Positions 17,470-25,637 of a stretch of DNA of 64,000 nt are shown here, piece by piece. Every line of letters begins with the position of its first letter. Position 1 is the stretch's first letter. A program made the translations under genes and the position numbers. Source of the stretch: Streptomyces sp. I6 (GTDB lineage: Bacteria > Actinomycetota > Actinomycetes > Streptomycetales > Streptomycetaceae); NCBI GenBank assembly GCA_003725745.1, contig RHDP01000001.1, forward strand, positions 3,046,001-3,110,000. Direction: 5' to 3'. The notes beneath the pieces were generated by a model, which had not been told where the DNA came from, ran no database searches, and saw only the letters and a program-made list of their open reading frames with translations.

Positions 17470-18435
17470 CTAAGGCTCGACCACGACCTCCTGGGCCGCC
17501 GCCGTGCTCCCGGCCATCAGTTCCGCGTCCACCGGCACGTTCCGCTTCACCAGGGCCAGGGCGATCGGCCCCAGCTCGTGGTGGCGTGCCGACGTCGTGA
17601 CGAAGCCGAGCTGCCTCCCGTCCGCACCGTCCGCCGCCAATCGGACCGGCGTACCGTGCCCCGGCAGATGCACCTCGCTGCCGTCGAGGTGCAGGAACAC
17701 CAGCCGGCGCGGCGGCTTCCCCAGGTTGTGGACGCGCGCCACGGTCTCCTGCCCCCGGTAGCAGCCCTTCTGCAGGTGAACGGCGGCGCCGACCAGCCCG
17801 AGCTCGTGCGGAATGGTGCGGTGGTCGGTCTCGAAGCCCAGCCGCGGGCGGTGCGCCTCCACGCGCAGGGCCTCGTACGCCAGGACGCCGATCGCCGGGC
17901 CGTTGGCCGCGGCGTACGACTCCAGTGCCGCCCGCGGCAGGAACAGGTCGCGGCCCTGCGGGGTCTCCCGTACGACCACGCCCTCCGGGACCTCCGCGAT
18001 CGAACCGGCGGGCAGGTACACCACGGCGAACTCGTCCGTACGGTCCGCGATGTCCACCTGGTAGAAGAACTTCATCGACTCCAGGTATGCGAGGAGTGCC
18101 TCCCGGGTCCCCGGTTCGACATGGGCCCACACCGTCTCGCCGTCGTCCACGAGGTACAGCGCGTGCTCGATGTGGCCGTGCGCGGAGAGGATCAGGGCTT
18201 CGGTGGCCTCCCCGGGGGGCAGCTCGCTGACGTGCTGGGTGAGCAGCAGATGCAGCCAGCCGAGCCGGTCCTTCCCGGAGACGGTGATCACGCCCCGGTG
18301 CGAGAGGTCGACGAGACCGGTGCCGTCGGCGAGGGCACGCTGCTCGCGGAACAGATCACCGTAGTGCGCGGCGACACCTTCGTCGCGCCCCTCGGCGGGG
18401 ACGGCGCCGGGCAGGGACAGCAGAGGGCTCTTCAT
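17470..18435 (-). CDS. ygfZ: YgfZ/GcvT folate-binding protein
   Basis: A 321-residue protein of the aminomethyltransferase-like YgfZ family, which helps assemble or repair certain Fe-S enzymes with folate. The diagnostic motif KGCYRGQETVARVHNLGK is intact, including the Cys of K-G-C-Y-X-G-Q-E. The N-terminal GcvT-like core has LVDLSHRGVITVSGKDRLGW. ATG 18433-18435 is the start. It lies just 10 bp after nur on the same strand, so they may be cotranscribed. Confidence 0.92.
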   Translation of the reverse strand: MKSPLLSLPGAVPAEGRDEGVAAHYGDLFREQRALADGTGLVDLSHRGVITVSGKDRLGWLHLLLTQHVSELPPGEATEALILSAHGHIEHALYLVDDGETVWAHVEPGTREALLAYLESMKFFYQVDIADRTDEFAVVYLPAGSIAEVPEGVVVRETPQGRDLFLPRAALESYAAANGPAIGVLAYEALRVEAHRPRLGFETDHRTIPHELGLVGAAVHLQKGCYRGQETVARVHNLGKPPRRLVFLHLDGSEVHLPGHGTPVRLAADGADGRQLGFVTTSARHHELGPIALALVKRNVPVDAELMAGSTAAAQEVVVEP

Positions 18436-18445
18436 GAGCCCAAGC

Positions 18446-18883
18446 CTACGACCGGCCGTCTGCGGCGCTTCCCTCGCACTTCCGGCACCGGCCGAAGATC
18501 GCGAAGTGCTTCATATCGGTGACGAAGCCGAACTTCTCGCGCAGTTCCGCGGTGAATCCGGCGGCCACGTCGACGTCCGCCTCGATCACGTCCCCGCAGT
18601 CACGGCAGACCAGATGGAGGTGGTGGTGCCGGTCTGCCAGGTGGTAGGTGGGGGCGCCGTGCCCGAGATGGGCGTGCGAGACCAGGCCCAGCTCCTCCAG
18701 CAGCTCAAGGGTCCGGTAGACCGTCGAGATGTTCACCCCGGACGCGGTCTTGCGCACCTCGACGAGGATGTCGTCGGGCGTCGCGTGCTCCAGCGTGTCG
18801 ACGGCTTCGAGAACGAGCTGACGCTGCGGGGTCAGACGGTAACCGCGCTGCCGCAGATCACTCTTCCAGTCGGTGCTCACCAC
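18446..18883 (-). CDS. nur: Nur, nickel-responsive Fur-family regulator
   Basis: A 145-residue Fur-family repressor that is almost identical, from memory, to S. coelicolor Nur. That protein represses nickel uptake and controls the choice between Fe- and Ni-superoxide dismutase. The winged helix is residues 8-80 (GYRLTPQRQLVLEAV, SGVNISTVYRTLELL). Metal ligands known for Nur are conserved: H70, H72 and H126 for nickel, and H33, H86, H88 and H90 for the second site. Two CXXC pairs (C93/C96 and C133/C136) resemble structural zinc sites. The start is one of two consecutive GTG codons (18881-18883 or 18878-18880). No nickel-uptake or sod gene lies nearby. Confidence 0.92.
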   Translation of the reverse strand: MVSTDWKSDLRQRGYRLTPQRQLVLEAVDTLEHATPDDILVEVRKTASGVNISTVYRTLELLEELGLVSHAHLGHGAPTYHLADRHHHLHLVCRDCGDVIEADVDVAAGFTAELREKFGFVTDMKHFAIFGRCRKCEGSAADGRS

Positions 18884-18954
18884 GCGTCCAGTGTAGGCAG
18901 CGGGGGCCGGGACCGCGGAGGGACGGCGGTCCGTCCGCGCCCCCGGTTGCGGCG

Positions 18955-19011
18955 CGAGCCGCGCGCGGTGCGGGAGCCGCAGGCGCTACGCGAGCCGCGC
19001 GCGGTGCGGGA
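18955..19011. repeat. 21-bp direct repeat, two copies
   Basis: The sequence CGAGCCGCGCGCGGTGCGGG (plus a final A) occurs at 18955-18975 and again at 18991-19011. A further 15-bp tandem duplication (AGAGGTCACTTG with flanks) overlaps the stop codon of the next gene near 19035-19063. Confidence 0.75.
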
Positions 19012-19056
19012 AGGCTGCGCGTGCCGGGGCACGCGGAGAGGTCACTTGCGGAGAGG

Positions 19057-19629
19057 TCACTTGAAGAAGGCGATGCCGTCGTCCGGCAGGTCACCGAGGT
19101 CCTTGGCCCATGCCTCGACCTGCTCGGGCGTGACGGTCTTCTTCAGGTGGGCCGACATATAGGGCCGCAGCGGCACCTCGGGGGTGGACTTCTCACCGAC
19201 CCACATCAGGTCGCCCTTGACATAGCCGTAGAGCCGCTTGCCGGCGGAGTACGGCGGAGCGGAGACGGTGTGCGCGACCGCGTCCGTGGCCAGGTCGATC
19301 TGCGGCTTCTTGTCCGCGAGATCGCCGTACCAGATCTCCACGACGCCCTGGTCGCGGACCATCACGACCTCGACCTTGCGGTCCTTGTCGATCCTCCAGT
19401 AGCCGGACTCGCTCTCCAGGGGGCGGACCTTCCTGCCCTCGGAGTCCAGCACCCAGCTGTGCGAGACGTACTCGATGAAGTCGCGGCCGTCGTGGCTGAA
19501 GGTCACGGACTGGCCGAAGTTGCACTTCTCCGAGCCGGGGAAGTCGGACACGCCCGCGCCCTCCCAGGTGCCGAGGAGAAACGCGAGCGGCACGAGGTCG
19601 GGGTTGAGGTCTGACGGGATCTCGATCAT
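19057..19629 (-). CDS. Nitrobindin-like (FABP/THAP4-like) heme-binding beta-barrel protein
   Basis: A 190-residue protein of the actinobacterial nitrobindin group, which forms a ten-stranded barrel binding heme and isomerises peroxynitrite to nitrate in characterised relatives. The signature GTWEGAG is at about residues 20-26 (LAFLLGTWEGAG). A histidine near the C-terminus (YMSAHLKK) is in the expected region for the proximal heme ligand. The enzyme role is inferred from family. The start ATG 19627-19629 is clean. A 32-residue membrane peptide is encoded just upstream on the same strand. Confidence 0.85.
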   Translation of the reverse strand: MIEIPSDLNPDLVPLAFLLGTWEGAGVSDFPGSEKCNFGQSVTFSHDGRDFIEYVSHSWVLDSEGRKVRPLESESGYWRIDKDRKVEVVMVRDQGVVEIWYGDLADKKPQIDLATDAVAHTVSAPPYSAGKRLYGYVKGDLMWVGEKSTPEVPLRPYMSAHLKKTVTPEQVEAWAKDLGDLPDDGIAFFK

Positions 19630-19659
19630 GGCTGGCTCTGTCGGTCAGTGGGATAGGGA

Positions 19660-19758
19660 CTAGCGCTGGCCCTGGTACAGCTTCTTCACGGCCAGGCCGG
19701 TGAAGGCGAGGACGCCCACACACACCAGGACCAGCAGCAGTTCGAAGAAAACAATCAC
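19660..19758 (-). CDS. Small single-pass membrane protein, 32 residues
   Basis: A GTG-initiated frame with a clear ribosome-binding site (GAGGAGCA) encodes MIVFFELLLVLVCVGVLAFT followed by GLAVKKLYQGQR. It is a hydrophobic helix of about 22 residues and a short basic tail, so it should sit in the membrane with the C-terminus inside. The codon positions are GC-rich as in real genes. It precedes the nitrobindin-like gene by 30 bp, so the two are likely cotranscribed. Function is unknown. Confidence 0.7.
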   Translation of the reverse strand: MIVFFELLLVLVCVGVLAFTGLAVKKLYQGQR

Positions 19759-20120
19759 AGGTGCTCCTCGGGTGAGCGCGAAGGCAGATCGGGCCGCACC
19801 CCAGCTTAGTGGGCGGGGGCGCGGCCCTCTCCGCGAGGTCAGCCCGGCGGCTTCTGCGTGGTCAGCCCGGCGGCCCCGAGGCAGCCGGCGACCTCCGCGT
19901 GGTCAGCGCGGCGGAGCGGTCCGGGCTGTCCGGCCGGTCCGGGCTGTCCGGCGCGACCGACGACGCCTCCGCCTTCGACTCGGCCGGCTCCGGCCGCGCT
20001 CCGTGCCGTTCCAAGAGAATCCACCACGAGACCTGCGGGCGCCCAGCCGGTTGTCCGCGCTCATACGACTGCCCCGCGCCCCGAGGTCGGGTCGCGGCCC
20101 GTCCGATTACAGTTCGGCAT

Positions 20121-20482
20121 ATGGCGAAGAAGCTCGTGATCAAGGTGACCGCCGGGGCCGACGCCCCGAACGCTGCTCGCAGGCCTTCACGGTGGCCGCC
20201 GTCGCCGTGGCGAGCGGGGTGGAGGTCTCGCTCTGGCTGACGGGCGAGTCGTCGTGGTTCGCCCTGCCGGGCCGGGCCGCGGAGTTCGAACTCCCGCACG
20301 CGGCGCCGCTGCCGGATCTCATCGATTCGGTCCTGGCGGCCGGGCGGATCACCCTCTGCACGCAGTGCGCGGCACGGCGCGAGATCACGGAGAAGGACGT
20401 GATCGAAGGCGTACGGATCGCGGGCGCGCAGGTCTTCGTGAGTGAGGCGCTGGCCGACGGCACCCAGGCGCTCGTCTACTAG
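20121..20482 (+). CDS. DsrE/DsrF-like protein, frameshifted as sequenced
   Basis: With one base restored, this is a 120-residue protein: MAKKLVIKVTAGADAP, then ERCSQAFTVAAVAVASGVEV, ending in GTQALVY. The parallel alpha/beta pattern, the Cys in LCTQCAARREI and the G-x-S-L-W-L-T motif match the DsrE-like sulfur-relay fold; the CxxC may be the reactive or metal site. The run CCCC at 20164-20167 should be CCCCC; without it the second half is out of frame. ATG 20121. There is a cluster of sulfur genes 1 kb away (sulfurtransferase and DUF1416). Confidence 0.8.
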
Positions 20483-20562
20483 GACACTCCTCGACCGGCC
20501 GGTGCCAGGGCACTCGTCGACCGGCCGGTATCGGGACACTCGTCGACCGGCCGGTAACCGGG
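20483..20562. repeat. Three tandem copies of a 25-27-bp unit
   Basis: The unit GGACACTCGTCGACCGGCCG (then GT and a few variable bases) repeats three times directly after the DsrE stop codon. Each unit contains CGACCGGCCGGT, which can form a hairpin, so the array may double as a terminator. Confidence 0.75.
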
Positions 20563-20749
20563 ACGGTCGTCCGCCAGTCGGGTGCGGGACCGGACCGCCC
20601 CGCGGATTGCGGGCGCGGGCCGGTGATCGGTACGCACACGGGGTCACAGCGGCGTGAGGGCGGGATACCGGGCACCAGGGACCGGGGATCCGCCCCGGAC
20701 CGGGCGCCACGGACCGGGTATCAGGGACAGGCACCAGGGACAGGGACCA

Positions 20750-20788
20750 GGGACACGGATTCGGGACACGGATTCGGGACACGGATTC
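20750..20788. repeat. 13-bp tandem repeat GGGACACGGATTC, three copies
   Basis: Three perfect copies, preceded by degenerate CAGGGACAGG and ACCAGGGAC repeats from about 20665. The gap 20563-20860 otherwise holds nothing that I can identify. Confidence 0.8.
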
Positions 20789-20860
20789 GGGGGAGGGGGC
20801 CGGGAGCAGCGCGGGCCCTCCGATCAGGGGCGAGGAGCCGGACTGCGGCGTTGCGCCACG

Positions 20861-21136
20861 TCATGGACGCGGGCCCTGGCCCGGCTTCCTTCTGCCGTCG
20901 AGTTCGTCCCACCACTCGTCGGACTGCGGGTCACCCGACGGGTCGTCCCACCAGCGGTCCTCCGGTCCCCGCCGGTTCGCCACCACCGCCGCGAGCGGTG
21001 GGATCACCATCGCGACGAAGCACATGCCGACCGCGACCGGCACCGACCACAGGCGCACGAAGGCCCAGGCGGAGACGAAGAGGACGAGACATCCGCCCAT
21101 CAGCAGGAAGTAGGCGTGACGGCGCCGCGCGTACAT
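20861..21136 (-). CDS. DUF3099 membrane protein
   Basis: A 91-residue inner-membrane protein. It has a basic N-terminus (MYARRRHAYF), two membrane helices (about residues 9-30 and 33-54) and an acidic Trp-rich tail (DRWWDD, DEWWDEL). This fits the actinobacterial DUF3099 family of unknown function. ATG 21134-21136 is chosen because longer in-frame alternatives are Arg/Pro-rich low-complexity. Confidence 0.78.
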   Translation of the reverse strand: MYARRRHAYFLLMGGCLVLFVSAWAFVRLWSVPVAVGMCFVAMVIPPLAAVVANRRGPEDRWWDDPSGDPQSDEWWDELDGRRKPGQGPRP

Positions 21137-21287
21137 ACTTCCAGCGTAGGACGCGGCGACCCGGACGGCACCGAGGGCCGCACCCGCGTCCGCGGCAGGC
21201 CCGCGAGGGCACGAAGGGCCGCACCCGCGTCCAGGAAAGCGTCCAACCCCCTGGGGTGCGGCCCTTCGGCCGGTCCGGTTCGCGCCG

Positions 21288-21575
21288 TCAGACGGCGATG
21301 GCCACCTCGGAGAGGCCACCCGTCTGCGCGACGACCGTACGGTCCGCCGTGGCGCCCGGGACGAGGGCCCGCACGGTCCACGTCCCTTCGGCCGCGTAGA
21401 AGCGGAACTGTCCGGTCGCCGAGGTCGGGACCTCGGCGGTGAACTCGCCGGTCGAGTCCAGCAGGCGCACATAGCCGGTGACCGGCTCGCCGTCGCGGGT
21501 CACCTGGCCTTGGATGGTGGTCTCACCGGGCTTGATCGTCGAGGCGTCGGGGCCGCCGGCCTTCGCTCCACACAT
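21288..21575 (-). CDS. DUF1416 protein, SseC-like
   Basis: A 95-residue beta-sandwich protein: MCGAKAGGPDASTIKPGETT, then IQGQVTRDGEPVTGYVRLLD, ending in GGLSEVAIAV. DUF1416 proteins accompany CysA/SseA-type sulfurtransferases in actinobacteria (SseC in mycobacteria). Here it lies 67 bp downstream of such a gene on the same strand, so the two form an operon. Its exact role in sulfur metabolism is not established. The N-terminal Cys (C2) is notable. Confidence 0.85.
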   Translation of the reverse strand: MCGAKAGGPDASTIKPGETTIQGQVTRDGEPVTGYVRLLDSTGEFTAEVPTSATGQFRFYAAEGTWTVRALVPGATADRTVVAQTGGLSEVAIAV

Positions 21576-21642
21576 GCTTTTTGTCCTTACGGTCGAGAGG
21601 TCCGGAGGCCCGAAGGTCCGGGAGGTCCGGGAGGTCCGGGGC

Positions 21643-22488
21643 TTACTTGTTGGCACCGAGCTCGATCGGCACGCCGACGAGCGAGCCGTACTCGGTCCAG
21701 GAACCGTCGTAGTTCTTGACGTTCTCCACACCGAGCAGCTCGTGCAGGACGAACCAGGTCAGGGCGGAACGCTCACCGATGCGGCAGTAGGCGATGGTGT
21801 CCTTCGCCAGGTCGACCTGCTCCTCGGCGTAGAGGGCCTTGAGCTCGTCGTCCGACTTGAAGGTGCCGTCGTCGTTGGCGTTCTTCGACCACGGGATGTT
21901 GCGGGCGGTCGGCACGTGGCCGGGGCGCTGCGACTGCTCCTGCGGCAGGTGGGCCGGGGCGAGCAGCTTGCCGCTGAACTCGTCGGGCGAACGGACGTCC
22001 ACCAGGTTCTGGCTGCCGATTGCGGCCACCACGTCGTCGCGGAACGCGCGGATGGACGCGTTCTGGGCCGTGGCCTTGTACTCGGTGGCCGGGCGCTGCG
22101 GGACCTCGGAGCCGTCGACGAGGTCGCGGGAGTCGAGCTCCCACTTCTTGCGCCCGCCGTCGAGGAGCTTCACGTCCTGGTGGCCGTAGAGCTTGAAGTA
22201 CCAGTACGCGTAGGAGGCGAACCAGTTGTTGTTGCCGCCGTAGAGGACGACGGTGTCGTCGTTGGCGATCCCCTTCTTGGACAGCAGCTTCTCGAAACCG
22301 GCCTGGTCCACGAAGTCACGGCGGACCGGGTCCTGGAGGTCCTTCTGCCAGTCGATCCGGACGGCGTTCTTGATGTGGTTCTTGTCGTAGGCCGAGGTGT
22401 CCTCGTCGACCTCGACGACGACCACCTTCGGGTCGTCGAGGCGGGCCTCGACCCAGTCGGCGTCTACCAGGACGTCGCTGCGGCTCAT
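21643..22488 (-). CDS. Thiosulfate sulfurtransferase (tandem rhodanese)
   Basis: A 281-residue enzyme with two rhodanese domains. Domain 1 starts LVDADWVEARLDDPKVVVVEVD and has lost the active Cys (the loop reads VVLYGGNNNWFA). Domain 2 has the catalytic loop CRIGERS (AYCRIGERSALTW). It transfers sulfane sulfur from thiosulfate or a similar donor to a thiol acceptor; the actinobacterial members are often named CysA or SseA. ATG 22486-22488 has a GGAGGAG site. A cysteine-containing leader peptide lies 150 bp upstream and a DUF1416 gene downstream. Confidence 0.93.
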   Translation of the reverse strand: MSRSDVLVDADWVEARLDDPKVVVVEVDEDTSAYDKNHIKNAVRIDWQKDLQDPVRRDFVDQAGFEKLLSKKGIANDDTVVLYGGNNNWFASYAYWYFKLYGHQDVKLLDGGRKKWELDSRDLVDGSEVPQRPATEYKATAQNASIRAFRDDVVAAIGSQNLVDVRSPDEFSGKLLAPAHLPQEQSQRPGHVPTARNIPWSKNANDDGTFKSDDELKALYAEEQVDLAKDTIAYCRIGERSALTWFVLHELLGVENVKNYDGSWTEYGSLVGVPIELGANK

Positions 22489-22639
22489 GCTGTCTCTCCT
22501 CCGGGGCAGTGTGCGGCGAGTGGTGCGCTGGGGTGTCGCGCGGGGCTGTGCGGTACGCCGCGAGGGCGTCGGGCACGGGGTTGGCCCTGATCCATGGCAG
22601 GTCAGAAGGCCCGGGGAATACGGAAGTCGGCGCTTCCGC

Positions 22640-22720
22640 TCAGATGCCGCGACAGAGCATGGCGGCGACACGGCACAGGTCGACTGCCCGCCGCTTCGTG
22701 AGATCCGCCTGTCGCTTCAT
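22640..22720 (-). CDS. Putative cysteine-attenuator leader peptide, 26 residues
   Basis: The frame reads MKRQADLTKRRAVDLCRVAA then MLCRGI, followed by TGA. This is the recognisable actinomycete leader-peptide type (basic, with two Cys codons near the end) found in front of sulfur-assimilation operons, here 152 bp upstream of the sulfurtransferase. The -10 element sits so close that transcription would start at or next to the ATG, so the peptide is probably translated from a leaderless mRNA. Cys-tRNA shortage would stall ribosomes at the Cys codons; control by attenuation is inference from related actinobacterial leaders. Confidence 0.8.
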   Translation of the reverse strand: MKRQADLTKRRAVDLCRVAAMLCRGI

Positions 22721-22727
22721 GGGTCCG

Positions 22728-22757
22728 ATCGTAGGGACGAGTCGGCGGCCCTGTCAC
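22728..22757 (-). promoter_or_regulatory. Promoter of the leader peptide-sulfurtransferase-DUF1416 operon
   Basis: On the minus strand GTGACA, an 18-base spacer and TACGAT make a good -35/-10 pair; the A of the leader ATG is 8 bases after the -10. A dyad GTGTC-N9-GACAC (22762-22780) lies just upstream of the -35 and may bind a regulator. Confidence 0.6.
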
Positions 22758-22780
22758 CGGCGTGTCGCATTCTGAGACAC

Positions 22781-23178
<398 letters not shown>

Positions 23179-23883
23179 TCAGCCGGTCAGCGGAACGTTC
23201 CTGCCCGAGACGGTGATGACGAGGCCGTTCTCCTCCGCCTGCACCTTCTCCAGCTCCATCCCCTGCGGCAGGCCGCTGATCTCGCGGTCGAAGTCGGTCT
23301 TCTGCCGGATGAGGTTCTCGAGCATCGGTATGCCCTCCCCGGGCACCTCGTCGGCCCGCACCCTGATCGTGTCGCCGTCGACCAGGCTGACCGTGGAGAC
23401 CACCCCGCGCGACAGCGTCCGGCCGGCGATGTCGACCGAGCCGGTGACCTTCACCTTGCCGTCCCCGCCGTACGCCAGTGTGACGTCCTCGTCGGCCGCC
23501 CTGGCGAGGTCGGCGTACGAGATACGGGCGGTGCCGGTCGCGGTCGTCGCCGTGGCGCTGGAGAAGCCACCGCCGAGGCGCACGTCGTGCAGGGCGGCGG
23601 ACATCTCGGTGATGACGATCCGGCGCCCCCCGGCGCTGGCCTCGGCGCCCCGGACGGTGACGTCGACACGCTCCAGCTCCTTCCCCGCGACCTGGGTCAG
23701 GAACGGGAAGCCCGCGATCGACACCTCCGTCGTCCCGGAAGAGCCCTGGCGTGCCTTGACCTTCTCCGCGGCCTCCTGCTCGGCGTAGTCGAGCAGCAGC
23801 CGGTCGGCGGCGACGAAGAGCCCGCCGAGGACCACCGCGGTGATCAGCAGTATTCGCAGTGCGCGCACGCCTGTATCTCCCAC
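23179..23883 (-). CDS. DUF2993 (LmeA-like) membrane-anchored protein
   Basis: A 234-residue protein with an N-terminal signal anchor (LRILLITAVVLGGLFVAADR, about residues 9-28) and an extracytoplasmic domain of the DUF2993 type. The family in mycobacteria includes LmeA, needed for lipomannan chain length, and it resembles lipid-binding BPI/LptC-like folds. Motifs: VSIAGFPFLTQVAGKELERV, then EMSAALHDVRL. The GTG start 23881-23883 is followed by GGAGATACAGGC, and M-G-D-T-G-V-R begins the anchor. The role in Streptomyces is unknown. Confidence 0.82.
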   Translation of the reverse strand: MGDTGVRALRILLITAVVLGGLFVAADRLLLDYAEQEAAEKVKARQGSSGTTEVSIAGFPFLTQVAGKELERVDVTVRGAEASAGGRRIVITEMSAALHDVRLGGGFSSATATTATGTARISYADLARAADEDVTLAYGGDGKVKVTGSVDIAGRTLSRGVVSTVSLVDGDTIRVRADEVPGEGIPMLENLIRQKTDFDREISGLPQGMELEKVQAEENGLVITVSGRNVPLTG

Positions 23884-23970
23884 CCCTGTCGCGACCGCTC
23901 CCGGGCGGAAGCGGACTCAGTGATCGACGTCCACGGCACGCTAGTGGTTCCCGCCCGGCCCGGGCCAGGA

Positions 23971-25323
23971 TCAGCCGAGCAGCCGGCCGAGCAGGAGCAC
24001 GATCGGCGCCGCGGCGGTGAGCGGCAGTGCGACACCGGCCGTCATGTGCACGAACCGGGAGGGGTAGTCGTAGCTCGCCACCCGCAGACCCACCAGAGCT
24101 CCCATCCCGGCCCCCAGGGCAGGCAGCGCGGCCTCCGTCCCCGCACCGGTCACCGCGCCCGCGGCGATCCCGGCGGTCGCGGCGGCCAGCAGTGCCACCA
24201 CCGCGGAAGCGGCTCCGGGGAGCGGCAGCGCCCGGGCCAGGGCCGCGACGGCGACCGCCGCACCGCCCGCCGCGACCGCGTCCGGGGCGGCGGCGAGGAA
24301 ACCCGCCGCGACGATCGTCAGCGCGGCCGAGGCGATCGTCGCCATCAGCCCGTACATCCGCTCGTCCGCGGACGCACGGCTGCGCAGTTGCAGCACGAGG
24401 GTGAGGAGTACCCACACACCGAGGGTGCCGATGAGCGCGGCCGGGGCGTGCTCCCGGCCCGCCGCCAGCAGCACGGCGTCGGCGGCCAGACCGCCGGCGA
24501 AGGCGAGCGCGATGCCCTGGCGTGCGGGCCACATGCCGTTCAGCCGGAACCAGCCGGCGGCGGTGAGGCCCTGCAGCGCGATCAGCGGGACCAGCAGCAG
24601 ATACGGGGAGGCGCCGGCGGTCGCCGCGAGCAGCAGGCCGAGGACGGCGGTGAGGCCGGCGGGCTGCACACCGGGCGGGATGATCGGCGAACGGCCCTCG
24701 GCGCGGGCGCGCCGGGCATCGGTGACGCGGGTGTTGCCCCTGGTGGTGGGTGCGCTGTACGCGGGCCCGGCACCGGCGGGGGAACCGGGCGCGGCCGGGG
24801 TTTCCGGCACCGGGCCGTGCGAGGCGCCCTGCGGCCCGTACCCCGCGGGTGCGCCCGGCGCCTCCGGCGGCAGCGGGTGCGCCGTCTGGTGGGGCGCGCC
24901 CACCGGTGGCAGATACGCGGTGTCCGCGGCGGCCCCGGTGTACAGGCCGCCGTCCCGCGGGTGCGGGGCGCCTTGCGACGGGGGGACCTGCTGCGGGTAC
25001 CGGCCGCCCTGCGGGTGCGGGGCGTGCTCCTGGTACGGGGTGCCGCCCTGCGGGTACGGGGTGTGCTCCTGGTGCGGGGCGTGCTGCGCGTGGCCGACCG
25101 CCGGCTGGTACTGGGTGTCCCAGGTCTGCCCCTCCCACGTCTGGGTGACCTGGGAGTCCGGCGGGTTCTGCCCGTAGGGGTCGTGGGAGTCCGGCGGGCC
25201 CTGCCACGTCCGGGCGGCGTGGGAGTCCGCCTGGTTCTGCCACGTCTGGGTGACCTGGGAGTCCGGCGGGTTCTGGCCGTAGGGGTCGTGCGCACCGTAC
25301 GGATTCTGCTGATCGCTGCTCAT
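23971..25323 (-). CDS. Pro/Gln/Tyr-rich integral membrane protein
   Basis: A 450-residue protein. Residues 1-235 are disordered, with repeats such as HDPYGQNPPDSQVTQTW (twice) and PYQEHAPHPQGG. A short basic linker (TDARRARAEGRS) leads to about seven to eight membrane helices in the rest, rich in Ala/Gly/Leu. No enzymatic motif was seen. The YGQNPP-type repeats resemble the low-complexity heads of several actinobacterial membrane proteins. ATG 25321-25323. Its start is 10 bp from the stop of the MoaD gene, so the two are cotranscribed. Function is unknown. Confidence 0.78.
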   Translation of the reverse strand: MSSDQQNPYGAHDPYGQNPPDSQVTQTWQNQADSHAARTWQGPPDSHDPYGQNPPDSQVTQTWEGQTWDTQYQPAVGHAQHAPHQEHTPYPQGGTPYQEHAPHPQGGRYPQQVPPSQGAPHPRDGGLYTGAAADTAYLPPVGAPHQTAHPLPPEAPGAPAGYGPQGASHGPVPETPAAPGSPAGAGPAYSAPTTRGNTRVTDARRARAEGRSPIIPPGVQPAGLTAVLGLLLAATAGASPYLLLVPLIALQGLTAAGWFRLNGMWPARQGIALAFAGGLAADAVLLAAGREHAPAALIGTLGVWVLLTLVLQLRSRASADERMYGLMATIASAALTIVAAGFLAAAPDAVAAGGAAVAVAALARALPLPGAASAVVALLAAATAGIAAGAVTGAGTEAALPALGAGMGALVGLRVASYDYPSRFVHMTAGVALPLTAAAPIVLLLGRLLG

Positions 25324-25333
25324 GCTGTGCGGT

Positions 25334-25588
25334 TCACCCTCCTGCGAACGGCGGGAGCACCTCGACCGTGCCGCCCTCGGCCAGCCGTACGGTCTCATGC
25401 CCCCGGGTCCCGACGGGCGCCCCGTCGACGAGGAAGGAGCACCGTCGGAGTACCCGGACGAGTTCGCCCGGGTGCCTCTCGCGGACGGCGTCCAGTGCCT
25501 CGGCCAGGTTGTCCGCGGCGTACGGCTCCTCGGCCACGCCGGCTGCGGCCTTGGCCGCGGCCCAGTAGCGGATGGTCCCCGCTGCCAT
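25334..25588 (-). CDS. MoaD/ThiS-family sulfur-carrier protein
   Basis: An 84-residue ubiquitin-like protein ending in the double Gly (LPPFAGG) that becomes a thiocarboxylate in MoaD and ThiS. The start MAAGTIRYWAAAKAAAGVAE and the strand CSFLVDGAPVG are typical of the MoaD group. It is a stand-alone gene, so it may serve molybdopterin synthesis or another sulfur-transfer route; no moaE was found here. ATG 25586-25588. Confidence 0.85.
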   Translation of the reverse strand: MAAGTIRYWAAAKAAAGVAEEPYAADNLAEALDAVRERHPGELVRVLRRCSFLVDGAPVGTRGHETVRLAEGGTVEVLPPFAGG

Positions 25589-25637
25589 CGCGGCACTCCT
25601 CTCTCCGTCTTCCCGCTCGTCGACTGTCCATCATGGG

